Assembly: GCA_963210315.1 (NCBI GenBank) | Contig: OY723283.1 | Span: forward strand, 62,001-126,000 | Reading direction: 5' to 3' | Length of the DNA stretch: 64,000 nucleotides | Origin: Rhynchopus euleeides | Lineage: Eukaryota; Euglenozoa; Diplonemea; Diplonemida; Diplonemidae | Shown here: positions 10,801-18,108 of the stretch, one piece after another | Layout: each line of letters opens with the position of its first letter | Position numbering within the stretch: position 1 is the stretch's first letter | The notes under the pieces: model-generated | Databases searched by the model: none | The model's input: only the letters and a program-made list of their open reading frames with translations | What the model was told of the DNA's origin: nothing | Program-made: the position numbers and the translations under genes

Positions 10801-13548
10801 AAGTGCCAGGCGGAGGGGATGGCCTTCACGGCCTTTGCGCTGGAGCAGTCCGGGGGTATGGGCACCGAGGCAGCCACTCTCTTCCGCCATCTTGTGAATT
10901 ATGCAGTGGACCACAAGATGGGGAACCGCAGTGAGCTGACGCGGACTTGGGCGGCGCGGATCACCGTCCCCCTGATGCGAGCTATTGGGAAGTCGGCGAT
11001 GAGGCGGGGCTCGCTGTGTCTGGACCTGAAGTCCGGGAACTTGCGGCAGCGGGTGAAGGCGGACCCCGTCCCGGCGATCGAGCCGGACTTCTACTTCGCG
11101 AGGGACACAGGGCTGGACGTGCTGCCCCCTGCTGACTGGGACTGCCGCCTGGATGAGATGGATGTGGAGGAGGCAGAGGAGACGGAGGGGCCCGTGCGAA
11201 GCGAACCGCCGCCGCGCAGGCAGCCGCCGCCCCCGCCGGCGGAGGACGACAGCGCCGTGGAGATGGACGCCATGGTCGACGACCCGCTGGCGCAGCTGAA
11301 GGAGTGGCGAGCGCAGGTGGATGGCGGGCTGCCGGGCGTGACAGCCCGGCAGCAGCAAGCGCGCCTCGGCCTGAGGGTCCCCGAGGGATGGTCGTTCGTT
11401 GTGGGGGACTGCGCCTTCGACGGCATCGCTGCGTTGGGCAAGGAGACCCTGGGGTGTGACAGCGCCTGGCTCCGCCAGATGGGGGTCCAGCGCGCGCTGC
11501 AGGACGCTGATCTCCGCATGCGGGTTGAGGAGGGCCCCGACATGTGGGCCGCGTTCATGGCCAAGCCGGGCAGTCGCGACCCACGGACGTGGGCCGACTA
11601 CGTCGTGTTGGCTGCGGTCGCGCGAGGGACGCGGTGCACCATCCTGCTCCTGGTTGACAACCAGGTGCCGATGGTGTTGCGCCCGATCGGGGAGGGCGGC
11701 ACGCGCGACGCGTTCTGCTTGCGCAGGACTGGGGCGGAGTACGGGCACTACTCTCCGCTCGTGCTGCCCAGGGCCATCCGCCAGCACCTCATGGCCCTAC
11801 CCCCGCAGGAGCCCGCTGAGGACCTGCTCGAGTGCAGGTGGGCAGGACTGATGGAGTGGGTGAAGGGTGATTCGCAGTTGGGCGTGCAGAGGTGCGAGAA
11901 GTGCAGCGGCTCGGTGGACCTGCGGAAGGCCCACAAGCAGTGTGGTGGGTGCTGGCGCCGGGTGTGCGACAAGTGCGCGAAGGGTCGTGGGGTGCGGCAC
12001 TGCCCTGGGTACGTCCCGAGGGTCGAAGTGCTGGACGTCGACACCGGGGAGACCGCAGTGGTGCCACAGGGATTGCGTGAGGACCTGGAGCTGTCGCCGG
12101 GCCGGCGGGCACGCCGGGAGAGTCGCGCCAGCAGAGCAGCACAGCGCCCGCCCCGAGTCCCCCGGCCTGAGGGAAGTGAAGGTCCGCCTGGGCCGGCCCA
12201 GGGGGCCGAGGCGGAGATGAAGCAGGAGACGGCTGAGGGAGAAGGTGATGGGGGGGCAAGGGGCGCCGCGCCGGATGTGGTGCCCCCTCCTCCGACTACA
12301 ACAAGCCCCGGCGAGGGGTCGGCGCCCCCGCCGGCCCCCCAACAGGCGCCCCTCGGGGCGTCGGCCCCCCAAGTGCAGACCTCCCAGGGCAGCGGCTCCA
12401 ACGCCTCTTCAACAGCCCTCCCTGGGGTGTCGGCGCTTCCGTCCGCCTCCCAACCGGCACCCGCAGGACAATCGACCCCGCGCGCTCAGACCTCCCAGGG
12501 CAGTGGCTCCAACGCCTCTTCAACAGCCCTCCCTGGGGTGTCGGCGCTTCCGTCCGCCTCCCAACCGGCACCCGCAGGACAATCGACCCCGCGCGCTCAG
12601 ACCTCCCAGGGCAGTGGCTCCAACGCCTCTTCAACAGCCCTCCCTGGGGTGTCGGCGCTTCCGTCCGCCTCCCAGCCGGCACCCGCAGGACAGTCGACCC
12701 CGCGCGCGCAGACCTCCCAGGGCAGTGGCTCCAACGCCTCTTCAACAGCCCTCCCTGGGACCCCTGTGCCGCTGTCGGCTGCCTCCCCGCAGACACCGGC
12801 AGGCAGGACAACACCCCGCGCGCGCGCCCAGGGCAGCGGCTCCCAAGCCTCTTCTACAGCCCTCCCTGGGTCGTGCGGCAAGGCTGTGGGGAAGGAGGGT
12901 GTGGCCGCAGCGATGCTGGCGGCGGGTAAGGTGACGCGGGTAGAGACAGCCGGGGCGACGACACGCCGCAGCAGGAACGCGGTGTTGGGGGAGAAGCGGC
13001 GGGCGGCAGCGGATGGCGGATCGATGCAGGGTGGAGGCTCAAACGCGACCTCAACAGCCCCCCCTGGCATCAACGAGCCGCTGGCGTTCGACGACGACGA
13101 CTACGTCGACAGCGATGACCTCGCCTGCAGCGGTGCCCCTGAGACCCAGGAGGAAGGCGCGCCGGTCGAGACGGTGGCAGCGACGGTGGGTCCGACGCGG
13201 GTGACGACGAGGCTGCTGGAGGAGCAGGCCCGCAAGGGTTGCGAGTGGGATGAGGGTGATAGGGTGGCTGTGGATGGTGTGTCTCCGTGTGGGTCGATGG
13301 GAGGTGCACGCATCCCTGCGACGGCGGCGGGGTGGAAGAGCCTCTTTCACCCCCTGCACGGCTCGCACCCGCTGACGCGGCAGGTGGCTGCGGTGGCGGT
13401 GAGGGAGTGGCACGCTGCGCGTGGGACGCAGAACGCGTGGAGCGTGCCGACGGCGAAGGCGGCGGCCCGAAGCCTTCGGGACACCGTCACGAAGATGTGG
13501 GAGTGTGACGGGGCGCGGAAGGGCGCGAAGGGGAAGACGAGGGGATGA
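4879..13548 (+). CDS. LINE polyprotein: OTU / zinc finger / RT / restriction-like endonuclease / OTU
   Basis: 2,889 residues. A short hydrophobic stretch lies at 14-30, then a duplicated Pro/Arg-rich region (about 35-225) and two cysteine-rich units with VDPKPTLTDLK (about 300 and 397). Several tryptophan-rich hydrophobic segments follow (about 465-830). An OTU-like protease fold follows, with RDCLFVALHG (about 874), DHLALHLAA (about 935) and DHYEAV (about 985). Zinc fingers come next (CPMTAC near 1043, CVIC near 1093). The reverse transcriptase (about 1330-1620) has RPIAVGE, KIDYENAFNTV, GVQQGDPLGP and YLDDG (about 1539). The endonuclease has CQQC..H..C (about 1861), RHRRHD and a PAD...D motif (about 1919). 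A second OTU-like domain has GDCAF (about 2176) and YGHYSPL (about 2289). A CxxC cluster (2337-2376), 37-residue repeats and a basic C-terminus end the protein. The enzyme should nick target DNA and reverse-transcribe its own RNA; the OTU domains may act in processing or deubiquitination. Confidence 0.9.
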   Translation: MVGREPPRRWQAPMVATLAVVALAVLTTAPLEQRQPGSPPVAGERGLAAPDEGRVRREEQGPHARPLLTPCLQGRGARRPHPPAKRPSRGIAVAAASPPRPPNMLQAAVPLTVKPPGRVPAHRQQRKGWQPGSPPVAGERGLAAPDEGRVRREEQGPHARPLLTPCLHGRGARRPHPPARRPSRGIAVAAARPPRPPNMLQAAVPLTVKPPGLAPAHRQQQKGSPPVPASWLGQVPRGSRPTVSLPALRVSLPSPLGGPSGGSGGGWNGSWAPPPLGGGWVVAGRRSGGRGGGGQTSVVDPKPTLTDLKDFICTCDVDNSVNVTGAKATFDKCVAKPCGDGQACKDPNRKYSRRNDAICACDKDPSLTSTGASTTLSKNACGSKQSKRGGDGQTCVDPKPTLTDLKDSFCACNGDGVRRYSGGNNNDSITDPGGVQQSPGAPSDTRTGSGFDNRNSYNIGSFEGNTLLVLALWVADGLLRAAGWAATGPHTRWPWVEAAPQAAWGALLRARWEAQGPTWEGIWGPGALLMGAGWLAAQAVVREVVRAGSKLGPWPRCRHLGLPPAVKEAWALWGAAATAPGGWGGALETGAVVLCAVWLCSRRAARGFWGRQRPGAVQLSSWAIWAATGGLAGGTDLVGTVQTAVEGCAGWFEEAAPQATVVATQGLAGLCVALWVLTAGFAWRGCLRRRRVVARRWTWPARRCSRWVSRRRHLDPLVPSTVCRSRLRNERGRAALRLELQANSLRAWSGDRGWWAMLLLLIGASSGGAPWAVIGTLALAAGTSAGWAARSAGGVWEAEATELVVRDMWRVLRKDAHAHMLLAEGVTGSKEGVVLGPRAMQGGDHDMVDEDAWGGVDELLEGYGAKRCPNAATRDCLFVALHGPTHPGPLDIARMRQELAARAGSESVKPQLSRLLKSAGQAERYRDGLAKTARGDHLALHLAAGAWDTVIVVVSGGPHPLIRVDPPRLKKGQETQRTRVIAFASDHYEAVTLGHAQAQKMRDAAVHALLGPDSWSTAAPECPAEVPDSTPIPLGVAPELLFCPMTACAGSALRRHKPFSSKASLREHVSDHVKRGEELPPGALRVVGMRQCVICAKVMSAQAQDTCLQCRKRVQPRDVPARRERVGQELTDEGRLPSLEEIHTARVAVSLSVPEAVLRPAAEVLVQALWDVAADKTRVTAWLRLFLVPKVLLRSYRGGKAKQKKARAARLEAITLWRAGKVSELWRCASASGQGAPREVQSPPTWEERERAVVQAARQGRLSTAMARTRSAGLAPASDATLATLRALHPAAEPPTIAKERRTEPADASPTDVFKALRGLPKGTGAGPSGLRADHLRALTQVEGVDVLQALTAVVNILRRGEAPPEIARHLAGASLVALPKPTGGVRPIAVGETLRRLVAKTLVAEVREKVGKLLLKGKQVGVAVDGGLDAATAVVRDYASRHKGTDRILVKIDYENAFNTVNRQAFLDAVRSDLPELAAWVEWCYAHPTALVYREHIILSEHGVQQGDPLGPLLFSLAIRKLTEDIARMPGLEGTIWYLDDGTLMGPPKAVGAAFAELEKRSAALGLKVSRRKCEVISLGGHTVAAIREVGLDVAASKKEEEVRMKLLQQNFEFLGAPVGDAAYCEAVMDRKLEEKFLPCLRELHKVRDAQVAMTLLRHCEGFCKVVFAMRAIGYKGREYLKKYDREVDFVLATILGDEDGELPTEARKQAALPIRLSGLGVRRAADHSTAAALGAASSLFPLCLQLDPSHRWDAQTWKETAERHNECVLEADRIATLARPETPLKQRDLSMAIIAKQQADLHEGADVTSMGRLLSESLPGAGSWVVAPPETQFAMQREEFRVACRLRLGAPVFSPGAMCQQCGEGLDESGAHIFACKASADRHRRHDAVRGGVYGLASAAGLAPQLEPNHVVLGRGKPADVYLPVGVSEERSRAIDVTVWSTTAQSSMQGAAKARGYTASRAEAAKHAKHDAKCQAEGMAFTAFALEQSGGMGTEAATLFRHLVNYAVDHKMGNRSELTRTWAARITVPLMRAIGKSAMRRGSLCLDLKSGNLRQRVKADPVPAIEPDFYFARDTGLDVLPPADWDCRLDEMDVEEAEETEGPVRSEPPPRRQPPPPPAEDDSAVEMDAMVDDPLAQLKEWRAQVDGGLPGVTARQQQARLGLRVPEGWSFVVGDCAFDGIAALGKETLGCDSAWLRQMGVQRALQDADLRMRVEEGPDMWAAFMAKPGSRDPRTWADYVVLAAVARGTRCTILLLVDNQVPMVLRPIGEGGTRDAFCLRRTGAEYGHYSPLVLPRAIRQHLMALPPQEPAEDLLECRWAGLMEWVKGDSQLGVQRCEKCSGSVDLRKAHKQCGGCWRRVCDKCAKGRGVRHCPGYVPRVEVLDVDTGETAVVPQGLREDLELSPGRRARRESRASRAAQRPPRVPRPEGSEGPPGPAQGAEAEMKQETAEGEGDGGARGAAPDVVPPPPTTTSPGEGSAPPPAPQQAPLGASAPQVQTSQGSGSNASSTALPGVSALPSASQPAPAGQSTPRAQTSQGSGSNASSTALPGVSALPSASQPAPAGQSTPRAQTSQGSGSNASSTALPGVSALPSASQPAPAGQSTPRAQTSQGSGSNASSTALPGTPVPLSAASPQTPAGRTTPRARAQGSGSQASSTALPGSCGKAVGKEGVAAAMLAAGKVTRVETAGATTRRSRNAVLGEKRRAAADGGSMQGGGSNATSTAPPGINEPLAFDDDDYVDSDDLACSGAPETQEEGAPVETVAATVGPTRVTTRLLEEQARKGCEWDEGDRVAVDGVSPCGSMGGARIPATAAGWKSLFHPLHGSHPLTRQVAAVAVREWHAARGTQNAWSVPTAKAAARSLRDTVTKMWECDGARKGAKGKTRG
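4981..5545 (+). repeat. Tandem 285-bp in-frame duplication in LINE A N-terminus
   Basis: Two near-identical copies (4981-5265 and 5266 to about 5545) encode QPGSPPVAGERGLAAPDEGR and the following 75 residues. Element B has only one copy at the matching place, so the duplication is recent and specific to A. The length is a multiple of three and keeps the frame. Confidence 0.85.
12385..12770 (+). repeat. 111-bp tandem repeat in LINE A ORF
   Basis: About 3.5 copies of a 37-residue unit rich in Ser, Ala, Pro and Gln (NASSTALPGVSALPSASQPA and on). Near identity of the copies at the DNA level points to recent expansion. A different Ser/Thr/Pro/Gln spacer sits at the same place in element C (about 18120-18440). 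Confidence 0.9.
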
Positions 13549-14567
13549 AGCCCGTGAGGGCAGGTCATCATCCCCAGGAGGGCCGGCTCCTGACTCCGGC
13601 CACTATACCCCCCCCCCCTCCCAGCAGAAATGTGTGCAGACAAGACACCAGGAGTGTGACCCCCTCAGTTAGGTGGTCGCGACCCCGAGAACAACAACAA
13701 CACCCCCTCCCCTCCCCCTTGATCTTATCAGTCACTCCCACCCCCCCCCCCCCTTTCCATCCGTCCCTCACTCTACCTATCCCCCCCCCCCTTTCCTCAA
13801 CACCCCCGCCCCTCCCTTGACGTTTGTGCATTCCACCATTCCATTACCCCTTACACTAGATTCCGCAACAACTGTCCGGATTGCCTCGACCGCCACTTAA
13901 CCCAACAAAACAGCCACTCAGGCACGTTACGGCACCGAGAATCCAGGTCATTTGTACAGTATAGATCATTGTGCATGTCTAAACCCCTCCCAACGGTCCC
14001 CACACGCGGTTCGACGGGTCGGCGAGAGCACCTGCCCTCCGAGACCCGCCGGAGACACGCGCTTTAACTCCCTCCACCCCTTTCTTGTGTTTCTCCGAGC
14101 AGGTCCGACCTGTCTCCGACCCCTCTTCGGTCCCCTAGTCCCCACGCCCCTTAACGCCTCTACAGGCAGCCACACAGGTTGACGGACGGCGACAGCGGGT
14201 TTTCGAGAGCACACAAGGCCGACACCACCCTGCGAGGAGGGAGTGCCTCTCTGATTGACTCGCGACGCTCGCTCCAAGTCTTGCCCTTGTGTTTCGTGTT
14301 ACCTTTGCTCACTTGCCAACAGACAGCGCCAGGGATGGAAGTGGGTGGTCTGGGTCTCGGAAGGGAGAGGTGTGTCTCAAGGCCTCGTCAAGTTGTGCAT
14401 GGGTGGTTGGGTGGCGGATGGGAGAGTACAGGCCGTTGAGCCCAGCACGCGTGCATGAGAGAGAGAGGGATTTGAGGCCCCCCGCCCCCAGGTTCCCTGC
14501 CCACCTGGACGGACCCAAGTGCCTCACACCGGTTCTCTCCCCACCCGGTGGTCCACCTGACGGGCAA

Positions 14568-14601
<34 letters not shown>
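13549..14601 (+). other. 3' UTR and poly(A) of LINE A
   Basis: No long ORF. The first 300 bp are strongly pyrimidine-rich with C runs. The last 150 bp or so (from the GAGAGTACAGGCC block near 14426 to GGGCAAGTGT at 14571) recur at 1505-1646, 2576-2664 and 20430-20535, which defines the 3' end recognised by the element. The tail is A30 at 14572-14601. Confidence 0.75.
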
Positions 14602-14603
<2 letters not shown>

Positions 14604-14605
14604 AA

Positions 14606-14644
14606 CAATGAAGTACAGAAACTGTAGCTTAAGAAATCGTTGGT
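14606..14644 (-). ncRNA. Spliced-leader exon of element B, split from its intron by LINE A
   Basis: A minus-strand SL exon, complete from ACCAACG (14644) to CATTG (14606), whose 3' neighbour is the poly(A) of element A instead of an intron. Its last 16 nt are the target duplication also found at 4548-4563. On its 5' side it abuts satellite sequence directly, with no SL promoter-like spacer visible, as expected if the SL head arrived with the element. Confidence 0.8.
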
Positions 14645-14689
14645 GCAGGCAGCTCTAGGATTGTCCTGACCTGCAAGCAGGCAGCTCAA
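14645..14689 (+). repeat. 32-bp satellite, remnant of 1.4 units
   Basis: A short satellite piece between the 5' end of element B and the tail of the SL-headed retroposon. It contains the GCAGGCAGCTC core twice and ends at GCTCAA, the insertion point. Confidence 0.85.
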
Positions 14690-14910
14690 TTTTTTTTTTT
14701 GGTACCCGGGGGCGAACCGGGGGACTGCTACTCTCCACCTCTGCTCTTGGGGTGTCTGCTGCTTGTCGAGATGACATGCAGGGCGGAAGCCAACGACACA
14801 GTTGCTGTTGGCCACGTGTGGCCCAAGGGGGAGTGGGTTGTTGGTTGCAGTAAAATGAATCTAAGGCCCAACCAGCCCTCCCGGCTCTGCCCGCCCACAA
14901 GGTCAAGAAG

Positions 14911-15022
14911 ACTTTCTTCTTTTCGTTTCTTGTCTTGCTTGTCTCTTGTACCTTGTATTCTGTACCAACTAGCCCAGACAAACAACAGCTGCAAAGATTC
15001 TCGGTCCGGATGTCCCCCAAAG
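14911..15022 (+). mobile_element. Short repeat 'E' fragment inside the SL-headed retroposon
   Basis: It contains TCTTGTACCTTGTATTCTGT through ATTCTCGGTCCGGA. The same sequence is at 17954-18053 with poly(A) and, on the minus strand, at about 20348-20426. The short repeat AAGAAG flanks it (14905-14910 and 15023-15028). Removing it restores the order of the SL-downstream sequence seen at 4427-4450. No A tail is present in this copy. I do not know the parent element. Confidence 0.6.
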
Positions 15023-15138
15023 AAGAAGATTGGAAAGGGGAAAAGGGTGAGGGAAGGGGTGGAATGGGGGATGCCCAAGGGAGGGGGGGGGGGGGGCCCA
15101 ACCAAACCCAACCGACCAGGGAGCACGAGTGTGTATAC

Positions 15139-15178
15139 CAATGAAGTACAGAAACTGTAGCTTAAGAAATCGTTGGTT
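15139..15178 (-). ncRNA. Spliced-leader exon and donor in the SINE-like copy
   Basis: An intact exon identical in its visible motifs to the one at 4566-4605, followed on the minus strand by GTATACACACTCG and GGTTGGGTTTGGTTGGG. Whether it is transcribed is unknown. Its position at the extreme 5' end of a retroposon suggests a retroposed SL RNA. Confidence 0.75.
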
Positions 15179-15180
15179 GG

Positions 15181-15415
15181 AGGCAGCTCAAGGATTTTCC
15201 AGATCTGCAAGCAGGCAGCTCAATGATTTTCTAGACCTGCAAGCAGGCAGCTCTAGGATTGTCCTGACCTGCAAGCAGGCAGCTCTAGGATTGTCCTGAC
15301 CTGCAAGCAGGCAGCTCAATGATTTTCTAGATCTGCAAGCAGGCAGCTCAATGATTTTCTAGACCTGCAAGCAGGCAGCTCTAGGATTGTCCTGACCTGC
15401 AAGCAGGCAGCTCAA
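15181..15415 (+). repeat. 32-bp satellite, about 7 units
   Basis: Units share AAGCAGGCAGCTC (13 bp) and alternate between 19-bp variable parts such as AATGATTTTCTAGACCTGC, TAGGATTGTCCTGACCTGC and AAGGATTTTCCAGATCTGC. The array ends at GCTCAA where element C enters. Confidence 0.95.
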
Positions 15416-16169
15416 TTTTTTTTTTTTTTTTTTTTTTTTTTCTGCTGCTTGTCGAGATGACATGCAGGGCGGAAGCCAACGACACAGTTGCTGTTGGCCA
15501 CGTGTGGCAGAGGCTAGAGGCTAGAGGGCCGTGTACTTGGCAAGTTCGAACAACAAGGGCCAGACCTCTTCTACAGTCTCTCCCCAAATGGCGACCGTTC
15601 GAAAAGTCCAGGGCCCAGAACGCGCAAAAAACAGGGTTGAAACAGTCCCTGTCGAGCGGTTTGCGGGACCGAGCGGGCCATCCCTCCAAACCACTCGAAC
15701 TGGGGGAGGGAACTGCAGAGGAGGGGCGGAATCGAGGGGAATGGTGGAATCAGGGAGCGAATTTACAGGGGTCCGTGGTGCCGTGGCTCTCACACACGTT
15801 CTGCTGGTGCCACTCCGAGTTTGTGGCGAACTTTTTCGGACACCACCGACCCCCCCAAAGGGCAAGACTATTCACACTGTGCAAGACTCTATTAAGGGGG
15901 AGGGGCGGGGGGGGGGACGATCAGATTTGTTTGTTTAGGCGCCGTGGGACCGAATGGACTTTCCGGACCCACGGCTCGAAGGTCAAACTATACACACTGG
16001 AATCGGTGATGATGCTTGGGAGCCTAGGCGCGAGGGGAACGGACGCGGGGGTCCCAACCACCCACCCTAGACGGACTATACACACGACTCTACCGAAGAG
16101 GGGAGGAGGGGGAAGGGGGGGGGAGGAGGTTGCACCCTACGTGCACCGTCCTCTCCCTGCATGAACGCT

Positions 16170-18053
16170 TCACCTCCGCCGACGGGGCCCCTGGCCCCCT
16201 ACTCCGATCACCGCAGCCTGCCTCTCCTGCCCGCCGCCACGGTCCCTACGGTCGCCGCCACCCCTGCCGCCGCCTCTCCCGGCTGCCCACCTGTCGCGAC
16301 CCTGCCTCCCTCCACCCTGGCCGTCGCCCCTCCTGTCCCGGGGGTCCGCCACCCCTCCCCCGCCACGGCCGCCCCGCGGTCGCGCCGCCTCCTCCGGGTG
16401 CCGCTCACGCGTCCGTCTCTTGTCCACCCGGCTGTTCACGCGCTTGCACGCGAAGAACTCCTCCACCCGTGCCGCACTCGCCCCTTCCCGCCTCGAGTTG
16501 AAGTCGGCATCTACCGACCGTCGATCCGCCACCCACTGCTTGTAGACAGCGTGTGCCGTCTCGACCTCCAACTCTGAGCGCCCGTGCTGGCCGAAGAGCT
16601 CGAACCAGCCTTCTGCCGTCCGAGGGACCCACGCCGCCTCCTTCGCTCCCTCCGCCGCCGCCTTCGCTGCCGAAGGAAACACCATCCTGCCGTCCACCTC
16701 TGCTGGCCCGTCAGACCGACTCCCTGCCCACTTCCCCATACCCGCGCGAGCTGCTGAGATCAGGATCACTGACACTTGGGTGGCTGTGTTTGTGTTTTGG
16801 GTGCCTCCCGTTGACGTGACCGTGCCCTCGTCGCTCATGCCGTCCACCCCCTCCGACAACTCGTCGTCGAAGGCGATGCCGCCGTCCGCCCCTCGAGGGA
16901 GCTCCATCGTCGATGCTGCTGCCGCTGCCGCCGCTGTCGCTGCCGCTGCTTTTTTTTTTTTTTTTTTAGTAATGGGGGGATAAAATCCAACTTGCTGCCT
17001 TCACGTGGCGCCCCCTGTGATTACCCTCCTTGGAGGGGAAACCAAAGCAAGCTCTGGTATTAAGATCCTTGGAATTGACCTTGGGGGGCCTCTTGAGTGA
17101 GTCTCGGGAGAAATCGGACCTGTGCATGGGTCAGGGCAGTGTGCGCGAGCATAAGGCCCTGGGCTGTTCCCTCTGAGTTGCTCTAATTGCATGAGTGGCT
17201 TGAGCACATGGACGTCTGCAGGCCAGCCTGTAGGAAGATCAGGATGCAGGGTTGCCCCCCTTTTGGGGCGTGAAAGCCTCGCCAATGCTTTCCCTAGTGC
17301 CGCGATCGGGCGTGCTGGAGCTGCGCGATGCCTGAGAAGATCCTGCTGGAGCTGATCCTGCCCCCACGTTGCGGCTCTAAGCCCTCAACGGGTAGCCCCT
17401 CTGGGTGGTCGCTGCTGACCTGTGCCTGGCCCCTCCCCCTTCGCACAAGGGGTTGACTAGTGTTGCAGGCGGTGGAGTCATAGACAGCACTGCCTTTTGC
17501 TTTCACCATTGGCCCTTTCTCTACTTTTTCGGTGCACAACAGAGACCTCTCTTTGTGTCGATGCGTTGCGGCTACAAACAAACCAACAAGCCCCTCCATC
17601 ACTACAAAGAGCAGTTTTCTGAACCCTAGCGTTGTCCCAGCTAGCTTGTGTTTCCCTTTTGGGCTTTTTCTTTGAGTTTTTCTTTACTCGATCGTTTCCT
17701 GTGACACTCTGTGTTTCAGCATTCATTGCAATGTGTAATGTGCAACTTCCACTTCAGGTTCCTTGCACATAACACAAAAGCGGTTGGCGGCTATCAACCA
17801 TATGCTATTGAAGCAACCAAGCCCCCCGTTTTTGGAGTTATGTACGAGCAATCTGTCACCAGTGTGGTCCTCGCTGGCTAAGTGGATGTCCAGAGGCTGA
17901 GCCATTTTTGGCGTGTCGTTTGATGTGTGTGATCTTTTCATGTGTGTTTCTTTCGCTTTCTTCTTTTCGTTTCTTGTCTTGCTTGTCTCTTGTACCTTGT
18001 ATTCTGTACCAACTAGCCCAGACAAACAACAGCTGCAAAGATTCTCGGTCCGG

Positions 18054-18108
<55 letters not shown>

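Larger units (their letters stand above)
4564..14605 (+). mobile_element. Full-length SL-headed RLE-type LINE (element A)
   Basis: A non-LTR retrotransposon of about 10.0 kb. It begins with an SL RNA sequence (exon 4566-4605 and intron), has one long ORF (4879-13548), a 3' UTR of about 1 kb and a poly(A) of 30 (14572-14601) followed by GAAA. The direct repeat CAATGAAGTACAGAAA flanks it at 4548-4563 and 14606-14621. The flanks together make one minus-strand SL exon, so A inserted antisense into the SL exon of element B. Its poly(A) abuts the end of that exon (CATTG on the minus strand), which places the priming nick at the exon-intron border. The combination of reverse transcriptase and C-terminal restriction-like endonuclease recalls the SL-targeting SLACS/CRE and NeSL elements. 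The ORF is open throughout, which suggests a recent copy. Confidence 0.85.
14690..15180 (-). mobile_element. SL RNA-headed SINE-like retroposon
   Basis: Minus strand, about 490 bp. The head is a full SL exon (15139-15178) with the GTATACACAC intron and SL-downstream sequence to about 14818, matching the 5' leader of elements A and B. The tail (14701-14817) matches the 3' parts of element D and, in part, C, and ends CGGTTCGCCCCCGGGTACC followed by A11 (T 14690-14700 on the plus strand). The 11-bp repeat AGGCAGCTCAA flanks it at 14679-14689 and 15181-15191. A 112-bp insertion lies inside it. It has no ORF. It therefore looks like a SINE that borrows a LINE tail and carries SL RNA in place of a tRNA or 7SL head. 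Confidence 0.75.

Noticed and set aside
4879-13548. A 2,889-codon host gene
   Set aside because: RT and endonuclease motifs, poly(A) and a target duplication show that it is a LINE ORF.
14701-14730. tRNA gene end (CGGTTCGCCCC with a 5-bp stem)
   Set aside because: Only the T-arm-like part is present, the loop lacks the usual A, and no box A or acceptor stem partner is seen. It is kept as a SINE/LINE tail feature.
16950-18106. A processed host pseudogene
   Set aside because: No coding frame is visible, and tails at both ends do not fit a single processed mRNA.
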